From NCBI GenBank assembly GCA_024227975.1, contig JAAETV010000356.1:1-21665 (forward strand): a stretch of 21,665 nt of DNA, given 5' to 3'. A model generated the notes under the pieces. The model was given only the letters and a program-made list of their open reading frames with translations. It had not been told where the DNA came from and did no database searches. Shown here in pieces: positions 14,786-21,665 of this stretch. The stretch is from Actinomycetes bacterium (lineage in GTDB: Bacteria > Actinomycetota > Acidimicrobiia > Acidimicrobiales > SZUA-35). Positions within the stretch are counted from its first letter, which is position 1; each line of letters opens with the position of its first letter. Made by a program: the position numbers and the translations under genes.

Positions 14786-15841
14786 GTGAATACAGCGGGC
14801 TCAGCTCTGGGTGCCAATCAGTCGCCGGGGTTGGTTTGCGCTCACCATCACCTCTACTCCGCGTTGGCCAGAGGCATGCCGGCTCTGCCCCGGGATCCCA
14901 CGACCTTTCTCGAAGTTCTCGAGCTCTTGTGGTGGCGTCTCGACTGTGCTCTCGATCTGGAAATGATCGAATGGTCGGCCAAGCTCGGGGCTCTCGAGGC
15001 ACTGGAAGCGGGCTGTACCGCCATCGTCGATCACCATGAGTCACCGAATGCCATCGAGGGCTCGCTCGACGTCATCGCCGCCGCCTGTGCCGAAGTCGGG
15101 GTACGAGTCAGCTGTAGCTATGGAGTCACCGACCGTCATGGGGCCGAAGGGGCCCAGCGGGGCCTGGCGGAAAACGATCGCTACCTGTCGGCCGGCGGCC
15201 GAGGTCTGGTCGGGGTCCATGCCGCCTTCACCTGCACCAACGACACTCTGGTGGCAGCGGCTGAACTGGCCTCGAACCATGGGGTCGGAGTCCACATCCA
15301 CGTAGGCGAAGGCCCAGATGATGTCGACGCCGTCGATCGGCTTCAGGGGATGACCACCGACAAGTGCCTGCTGGTTCATGGCGTCCTCCTCCCCGACGAC
15401 CACAACCTCCGGGGAACCATCATCCACAACCCCCGATCCAACATGAACAATGCCGTCGGCTACAGCCGACCGGCCCGCTTTCACAATCGGGTTGCCCTGG
15501 GAACTGACGGCATCGGGGCCGACATGCTCGACGAGTTCCGTCTGGCCTTCGTCCGGGCCCGAGAAGACGATCTGCTAGCGACCCCCGAGACCCCCTGGCG
15601 CTGGCTGGAGACGGGGTGGAAGCTCTTCCCCGAGGCCCTGGACGATGTCGTGACCTGGTCATACCCAACCGTCGATCCCTGGCACCTCGCCTATACCACC
15701 TCGATCCGGCCCCACACTGTCGAGGTGGGCGGTGTCGAGGTCTTCTCGGACGGTTCCACGACCCTGGTCGACGGGGCCGAGATCAGGGCCAAAGCCGCAG
15801 AGCAGGCCCAACGACTCTTCGCCGTACTGGAGATGTCGTGA
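14786..15841 (+). CDS. SsnA-like aminohydrolase (amidohydrolase superfamily), lacking the N-terminal segment
   Basis: A 351-residue metal-dependent deaminase-type hydrolase. The barrel begins at PGLVCAHHHLYSALARGMPA (14-33), where His20 and His22 are the HxH metal ligands. DHHESPNAIEGSLDVI (82-97), HIHVGEG (170-176), LVHG with His198, HNPRSNMNNAVG (214-225) and LGTDGIGADM with Asp241 match SsnA/guanine-deaminase-like aminohydrolases. Relatives have about 440 residues; here the 50-60 residue N-terminal strand segment and about 30 residues before the end are missing, and the AHCVH motif is reduced to VHGVL. The GTG at 14786 is the only plausible start: an in-frame TAA lies at 14759-14761 and TATCGT precedes the GTG by 7 nt. 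The downstream BMP importer suggests a nucleobase, nucleoside or other N-heterocycle substrate. Confidence 0.85.
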   Translation: MNTAGSALGANQSPGLVCAHHHLYSALARGMPALPRDPTTFLEVLELLWWRLDCALDLEMIEWSAKLGALEALEAGCTAIVDHHESPNAIEGSLDVIAAACAEVGVRVSCSYGVTDRHGAEGAQRGLAENDRYLSAGGRGLVGVHAAFTCTNDTLVAAAELASNHGVGVHIHVGEGPDDVDAVDRLQGMTTDKCLLVHGVLLPDDHNLRGTIIHNPRSNMNNAVGYSRPARFHNRVALGTDGIGADMLDEFRLAFVRAREDDLLATPETPWRWLETGWKLFPEALDDVVTWSYPTVDPWHLAYTTSIRPHTVEVGGVEVFSDGSTTLVDGAEIRAKAAEQAQRLFAVLEMS

Positions 15842-15929
15842 GGTCATCGGGTGTTCGTTGGCAAGCAACGTGCTTGACTGCGAGCCAATTCAACGTCAAG
15901 GTTGCACCGCTCATGAGCAGGAACACCCA
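15842..15929 (+). promoter_or_regulatory. Inverted-repeat-rich leader upstream of the BMP importer
   Basis: GGGTGTTC (15849-15856) is complementary to GAACACCC (15921-15928), enclosing the whole gap. Inside are TTGG/CCAA (15858-15861, 15885-15888), continuing into CAAGC/GCTTG (15862-15866, 15872-15876), then CAAC/GTTG (15891-15894, 15901-15904), and the palindrome GCTCATGAGC (15909-15918). The AGGA ribosome site (15919-15922) runs into the outer stem, so folding could hide it from ribosomes. I do not match this to a known purine, TPP or other riboswitch class. Confidence 0.4.
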
Positions 15930-17051
15930 ATGACGACAACCATCGACGGGAGCTCCCAGTCGCTGGCTCAGACCCTGGCCCGACCCATGGTTGGACTGGT
16001 CGTTCCGCTGACCGCGGTCCTGGCTGCCTTCGCTGTCGGTGCCATCATGTTGGGGGCGGTCGGAGCCAACCCCCTACAGGGCTACGGAGCCATGATCGGG
16101 GGCGCTATCGGCAGCTGGGACAATGCCGCTGATACTGCTATCAAGGCCATGCCCCTCATGCTGGTCGGGGTCGGGATATCAATCGCATTCCGGACCGGAG
16201 TGATAAACATCGGAGGTGAAGGCCAGATCATCGCTGGCGCCATCACCTCGACAGTCACCGCCCTCGCCATTCCCGATACCCCACAGGTCATACTGGTTCC
16301 TCTGGTCTTGCTGGCCGGTGCCTTCGGCGGGGGAGTCTGGGGTGCGATCCCCGGAGCGCTGAAGGCCTACGCCGGGGTCAACGAGATCCTCAGCACCATC
16401 ATGATGAACATCGTGGCTGCCCAGTTCATGAGCTTCCTCCTCCAGGACTTGCTCATCGAGGAGGGCGCCATCCGCATCCAGCAAACCGAGCGACTGACCG
16501 AGAACGCTGACCTGCCCCTCCTGCCCGGAGGGACAAGGCTCCATCTCGGGTTCGTGGTCGCCATCACGGTTGCCATCCTCGGGTACTACCTCTTGTTCAG
16601 GAGTGCCGCCGGCGTCAGACTTCGGGCCGTCGGTCACAATCCCGATGCTTCCCGCTACGCGGGTATGGCGGTCAAGGGCAGCATCGTCCAAGCCCTCGCG
16701 ATTTCAGGAGCGTGTTCTGGAGTGGCGGGGTCCGTTCTGGTCTTCGGAAGCGAGTCCCACCGTCTCATCGGTGAAGGGGGAGCAGCAGCCTTCACCCAGA
16801 ACGCAGGATTCAACGGGATCGTGACCGCCCTGTTCGGTGGCCTCCATCCTCTGCTCACCATCCCCGCCTCGTTCCTGTTCGGTGGCATGCTGACCGGCGG
16901 GATTGAGCTCCAGCGCGAGCTTCAGGTGCCGGCGGCCCTGATCGTGGCCCTCAATGGGGTGGTTGTCGTGTTCGTGGTCGGGAGTTTCCGACTCAAGAGT
17001 CGGCTTCAAGCCTGGGTCGAAGCGGGGGCCAGGGGAGCAGGTACAGCATGA
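15930..17051 (+). CDS. BMP-family (nucleoside-type) ABC transporter permease 1
   Basis: A 373-residue membrane protein of the branched-chain/ribose/BMP permease superfamily (BPD_transp_2). Hydrophobic segments start at about residue 20 (MVGLVVPLTAVLAAFAVGAI). The loop PLMLVGVGISIAFRTGVINIGGEGQ is the hallmark of permeases paired with BMP lipoproteins, such as NupP/YufP of Bacillus. The cytoplasmic coupling loop is GVRLRAVGHNPDASRYAGM. About ten membrane segments are visible. The ATG at 15930 has AGGA 7 nt upstream; upstream in-frame starts lie inside the aminohydrolase gene. Its stop overlaps the second permease by 4 bp. Known relatives import guanosine and other nucleosides or simple sugars; the neighbouring SsnA-like enzyme favours a purine-like ligand. 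Confidence 0.9.
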   Translation: MTTTIDGSSQSLAQTLARPMVGLVVPLTAVLAAFAVGAIMLGAVGANPLQGYGAMIGGAIGSWDNAADTAIKAMPLMLVGVGISIAFRTGVINIGGEGQIIAGAITSTVTALAIPDTPQVILVPLVLLAGAFGGGVWGAIPGALKAYAGVNEILSTIMMNIVAAQFMSFLLQDLLIEEGAIRIQQTERLTENADLPLLPGGTRLHLGFVVAITVAILGYYLLFRSAAGVRLRAVGHNPDASRYAGMAVKGSIVQALAISGACSGVAGSVLVFGSESHRLIGEGGAAAFTQNAGFNGIVTALFGGLHPLLTIPASFLFGGMLTGGIELQRELQVPAALIVALNGVVVVFVVGSFRLKSRLQAWVEAGARGAGTA

Positions 17052-17980
17052 GCGAGTTCTTCACCATTTCGGTTCTGGTGGCCACCCTGGCCAGTGGAAT
17101 CCGCCTGGCCACCCCGTTCCTGCTGGCGGCATTGGGCGAGACCATGGGCCAGCGAAGTGGCGTCCTGAATCTCGGGGTCGAGGGGATGATGCTGATCGGG
17201 GCCTACGGCGCCTACTACGGAGCCCTCCAGTCGGGGAGTGCCATTGTTGGGATCATCTCCGGGCTGGGAGCCGGGTTCGCCATGGGCATCATCTATGCTT
17301 TCATCACGATCGTGCTCCACGCCGAGCAGGGCATCAGCGGCATCGGGATCTTCCTCTTCGGGCTCGGGTTCACTGACCTGTTGTTCCAGCGCCAGGTCGG
17401 AACCCCAACCCCGATCGATGGTTTGTCCAAGGTCTCCATTCCCTGGCTCAGCGATGTGACCCATCTCGGTGAGCTCTTCTTCCGACACAACCCACTCGTC
17501 TACGTCGCCTTCCTCCTGGTCCCAATTCTCTGGTTTGTCATGAATCGGACAACCTTCGGGCTCAATATCCGAGCGGTTGGAGAAACCCCCGAGGCGGCCG
17601 ACACCCTGGGGGTCAGTGTCAACCGCACCAGGACCGCAACCATCCTGATCGGTAGCAGTTTGGCCGGTCTGGCCGGGGCCGCCCTTGCCCTCGAGATCGG
17701 TATCTTCCAACAGAACCTCACGTCGGGCCAGGGGTTCATTGCTGTTGCCCTCGTCTATTTTGGTGCGTGGCGAATGTATGGCGTAATGGGGGGTGCCCTA
17801 CTGTTCGGCATCGTTTCCGCTACCGTGCTCCAGTGGAAGACGCTTGGGATCGTCTCTGGGGCAGGATCGGCCCTGACATCAATGGCACCGGCGGTGCTGA
17901 CCATTGTGGTGCTTGTTGTCGTTAGCCGCCGCATTGGGGCGCCCGCAGCGTTGACCAAGCCCTTCGATCGTGCAGGTTGA
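17048..17980 (+). CDS. BMP-family (nucleoside-type) ABC transporter permease 2
   Basis: A 310-residue partner permease of the NupQ/YufQ type. It starts with ASGIRLATPFLLAALGETMG, followed by QRSGVLNLGVEGMMLIGAYGA, the defining motif of this subgroup. The coupling loop reads FGLNIRAVGETPEAADTLGV, and GFIAVALVYFGAWRMYG is the conserved late segment. About eight to ten hydrophobic helices are evident. The ATG overlaps the TGA of permease 1 (ATGA). Together the two form the membrane pore. The binding lipoprotein follows 53 bp downstream. Confidence 0.92.
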   Translation: MSEFFTISVLVATLASGIRLATPFLLAALGETMGQRSGVLNLGVEGMMLIGAYGAYYGALQSGSAIVGIISGLGAGFAMGIIYAFITIVLHAEQGISGIGIFLFGLGFTDLLFQRQVGTPTPIDGLSKVSIPWLSDVTHLGELFFRHNPLVYVAFLLVPILWFVMNRTTFGLNIRAVGETPEAADTLGVSVNRTRTATILIGSSLAGLAGAALALEIGIFQQNLTSGQGFIAVALVYFGAWRMYGVMGGALLFGIVSATVLQWKTLGIVSGAGSALTSMAPAVLTIVVLVVVSRRIGAPAALTKPFDRAG

Positions 17981-18033
17981 ATGCCAGCGTGATTGGAAAT
18001 CAACACCGTGTTTCACGGAGGAGAGAAACGAAA

Positions 18034-19140
18034 ATGACCAGACGCAATCCGATCAGTTTGCTGATCGCCATTCTTGCGGCCCTAGCCCTCGTGGCTTCGG
18101 CTTGCGGTTCGGACGACGACACCACCGAGACCGACGAGGGCTCAGAGACCACCGAGACGACGGCTACCGACGACTCGACCGAAACAACGGAGGCAGCTGC
18201 CGACGATGGGGAGGACGAAGGCGAAGGCGAAGAGGAGATGCCAGACGAAGCCTTCCGGATCGCCATCGTGGCCCCGAGTGCTTCCAATGACCTGGCCTTC
18301 ACCCAGAGCATGGTCGATGCTGTCGATGCTGTCGGTGAGAACCACACCATCGAGGTCGACATCACCGACGGGACCTTCATAGTCGAGGACGCGGCTGCCG
18401 CCATTCGTGGCTACGCCGAGGACGGCTTTGATCTGGTGATTGCTCATGGTTCCCAGTACGGGGGTCCCCTCCAGGAGATTGCCCCGGATTACCCCGAGGT
18501 CTCCTTTGCCTGGGGTACAGCTGCTGACACCTTCGGTATCGACAACGTCAACTCCTACACCGTCCGCTCCGATCAGGGTGGCTATGTGCTCGGCACTATC
18601 GCTGCTCAGCTCAGCGAGAGTGGTGTGATTGGGGTCATCGGTCCGATCGAGGTCGGTGACGCCAAGCTCTATGTCGACGGCTTCGTCAATGGGGTCGCCG
18701 CTCAGGACGACGCCATCGATGTCAACGTCAACTACATCGAGTCGTTCAGCGACGTCGCCCTGGCTGCTGAGGCTGCCGCCGCTCACATCACAAACGGTGC
18801 CGATGCCCTGACCGGCACGGCTCAGATGGTGGTTGGCGCAACCGGTGTCGCTGGTGACGAGGGGGTGCCATGGTTCGGCACCCAGTCGAATCAGACCGCC
18901 CTTGGTGACGACATCGTCGTCGCCTCCCAGGTCTACCACTGGGAGGTCCTGCTGGAGGAGATCATCGAAGCCATCGAGGGTGGAACCCTGGGCGGCACCG
19001 TCTACACCGCCACCCTGGAAAACGGTGGGCTCACCATCGAGTTCAACGACGCCTATGGCCTCGACGCCGCCATCCAGGAAGCGGCCGAAGCGACCGCGGC
19101 TGGTGTTGCTGACGGCTCGGTCACCACCGGAGTCGAGTAG
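18034..19140 (+). CDS. BMP-family substrate-binding lipoprotein
   Basis: A 368-residue lipoprotein. The signal MTRRNPISLLIAILAALA leads to the lipobox ASAC with Cys24. Residues 25-72 are a Thr/Asp/Glu linker (TTET and DDST runs). The BMP domain starts at FRIAIVAPSASNDLAFTQSM and contains GYAEDGFDLVIAHGSQYGGP, DQGGYVLGTIAAQLS and the GVPWFGTQSNQTAL segment, as in the Med/BMP periplasmic-binding family that includes the purine nucleoside receptor PnrA. The ATG at 18034 is chosen for the strong GGAGGAG (18017-18023) and because the signal peptide starts there; an in-frame start at 17977 overlaps the permease stop. It is placed between permeases and ATPase, unlike the common order where it comes first. 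Ligand is likely nucleoside-like, but unproven. Confidence 0.92.
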   Translation: MTRRNPISLLIAILAALALVASACGSDDDTTETDEGSETTETTATDDSTETTEAAADDGEDEGEGEEEMPDEAFRIAIVAPSASNDLAFTQSMVDAVDAVGENHTIEVDITDGTFIVEDAAAAIRGYAEDGFDLVIAHGSQYGGPLQEIAPDYPEVSFAWGTAADTFGIDNVNSYTVRSDQGGYVLGTIAAQLSESGVIGVIGPIEVGDAKLYVDGFVNGVAAQDDAIDVNVNYIESFSDVALAAEAAAAHITNGADALTGTAQMVVGATGVAGDEGVPWFGTQSNQTALGDDIVVASQVYHWEVLLEEIIEAIEGGTLGGTVYTATLENGGLTIEFNDAYGLDAAIQEAAEATAAGVADGSVTTGVE

Positions 19141-19145
19141 TCCCT

Positions 19146-20693
19146 ATGCCTGACCGGGTGCCCAGCGACCCTTCCGTCATGCTGGAGATGAAGGGGATCA
19201 CGAAGCGATTCCCGGGCGTTGTCGCCAACGACGGCGTCGATCTGGCAGTGGCACCTGGTCAGGTACACACCCTTCTCGGTGAAAACGGGGCGGGGAAGAG
19301 CACGCTGATGAAGATCCTCTACGGCCTCTACCGGCCCGATGAGGGGACCATCGAGCTAGACGGTCAAGAGGTGAGAATCACCTCACCGTCCGATGCCATC
19401 GAGCGCGGGATCGGCATGATCCATCAGCACTTCATGCTGGTCCCTACGCTCACGGTGGCCGAGAATGTGGCCCTGGGGCTCGGGGGTCGACGGGGTCTCA
19501 GCGACATGGGGCCGGTCAAGAGGCACCTAGCCGAGGTGGCGGAGCGCTATCGCCTTCACGTCAACCCCGATGCCCTGATCTGGCAGTTGGCTGTCGGCGA
19601 GCGGCAGCGAGCTGAGATCCTCAAGGCCCTCTACCGCGACGCCAGGTTGTTGGTTCTGGACGAGCCGACGGCGGTTCTGACCCCATCCGAGGTCGACGAC
19701 CTATTCGTCACCCTTCGCCAGATGACGGCTGACGGCAAGGGCCTGATCTTCATCTCTCACAAGCTCCATGAGGTCATGGAGCTGTCGGATGAGATCACGG
19801 TCTTGCGCGACGGTCGGGTGTCGGGCCACACCACCCCAGACGAGGCAACCAGAGAGAGCCTGGCTGAGCTGATGGTGGGCCGTCCCGTCGAACTGACTCG
19901 CAAGGTGACTCCCATCGATGCCGGTGGCGAGAAGCTGGTCATCGACACCCTCCGTGTTGGTGGGGATCGTGGCAATGAGGCCATCAAGGGGCTGTCGCTT
20001 TCGGTTCGGGCCAATGAGATCGTCGGTATCGCCGGGGTGTCAGGCAATGGGCAACGGGAGCTGGCTGAAGCTGTCTTCGGCCTCCGCCCCATCCGGTCCG
20101 GGCGCATCGCCCTCAACGGCACCGACGTGGTGACCCACACCCCGAAAGCAGTGCGGGCTCATGGCTTGTCCTATGTGCCCGAAGAGAGGATGCGCGACGG
20201 GGCCATCGCCCAGTTCACGGTGGCCGAGAATCTCATGCTCGTCGACTTCGGTCAGGAACCCTTCTCCAGGAGAGGGCTTCTCAACCAGTCCGCTATCGAG
20301 GAGCACTGCGACCAGCTGGTTGCTGACTACCAAGTCAAGACCCCGACCTTGGATACCCCGACGGGTAACCTTTCGGGCGGCAATATCCAGAAGGTCGTGA
20401 TTGCCCGTGAGTTCTCCCAGGACTCCGACGTACTGGTCGTAGCCCAACCGACCCGAGGGGTCGACATCGGGGCAGCCGAATACATCCATGAGCGCCTCCT
20501 CGAGCAGCGGCGCAATGGGGCCGCCATCCTGCTGATCTCGGAGGACCTCGACGAGATCATCCAGCTCTCGGACCGCATCATCGTCTTACTCGAAGGCGTG
20601 GTCATGGGCGAGATCCCACGTAGTGAGGCCAACCCCCAAGCGATCGGCCTGCTGATGTCTGGAGTCCAGGAGGACTCGGATCAGCAAGCCCAG

Positions 20694-20702
<9 letters not shown>
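19146..20702 (+). CDS. BMP-family ABC transporter double ATPase (NupO/YufO/MglA-type)
   Basis: A 518-residue protein with two fused ATPase halves. In the first, Walker A GENGAGKS is at 45-52, the Q-loop region reads HQHFMLVPTLTV, the signature is reduced to AVGERQR (149-155), and Walker B LLVLDEPTAVLT at 168-179. In the second, Walker A is degenerate (GVSGNGQ, 297-303, no Lys), the signature LSGGN at 409-413 is intact, and Walker B reads VLVVAQPTRGVDIG with Gln for the catalytic Glu. This asymmetry is normal for nucleoside and sugar importers. The start is taken as the ATG 19146, 5 bp after the lipoprotein stop; an ATG at 19182 is possible. Its stop overlaps the tail of the convergent ATPase by 9 bp. 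Confidence 0.92.

Positions 20703-21665
<963 letters not shown>

Overview
This 21.7 kb window is GC-rich, densely coded bacterial DNA. It most resembles an Actinomycetota genome, probably class Acidimicrobiia. The clues are two solute-binding lipoproteins whose Ala/Ser-Ala-Cys-Gly-Ser-Asp lipobox is followed by long Asp/Glu/Thr-rich linkers, frequent GTG starts, 4-bp ATGA/GTGA gene overlaps, and several genes that appear leaderless (a TANNNT hexamer 6-7 nt before the start codon and no ribosome binding site). This placement is an inference from sequence style. No rRNA, tRNA, insertion sequence or CRISPR array was seen.

Left part (1-6717), a catabolic block: a 5'-partial view of an amidohydrolase (minus) lies divergent to a large FAD plus Fe-S 2-hydroxyacid dehydrogenase of the YdiJ/GlcD-GlpC type (plus). 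That gene converges on a two-gene minus operon, class III CoA-transferase then SMP-30/gluconolactonase-like protein. Divergent from this operon is a crotonase-fold protein (plus) that lacks both canonical hydratase glutamates. Together they suggest degradation of an organic acid or lactone through CoA thioesters, but no substrate can be named.

Centre (6840-12674): a complete Opp/Dpp-type importer in the order ATPase, ATPase, permease, permease, family-5 binding lipoprotein. Three tandem 11-bp repeats and a 13-bp perfect hairpin lie at its end, where it meets a convergent minus operon (14652 to 12715) encoding a small thiamine-binding-like protein, a YheO/DauR-type helix-turn-helix protein and a DUF3179 lipoprotein.

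Right part (14786-20702): a compact SsnA-like aminohydrolase lacking the usual N-terminal segment is followed by an 88-bp gap rich in inverted repeats, then a BMP-family (nucleoside-type) importer in the order permease, permease, BMP lipoprotein, double ATPase. Uptake of a nucleobase/nucleoside-like compound followed by hydrolytic deamination is the simplest reading. The last gene overlaps by 9 bp the tail of a convergent, partial Opp/Dpp ATPase (minus), the start of a second peptide-type transporter outside the window.

The most unusual points are the divergent control region 14653-14785 (paired leaderless promoters with palindromes), the inverted-repeat-rich leader at 15842-15929, the truncated SsnA-like enzyme, the active-site-altered crotonase, and hairpins at all three convergent gene junctions.
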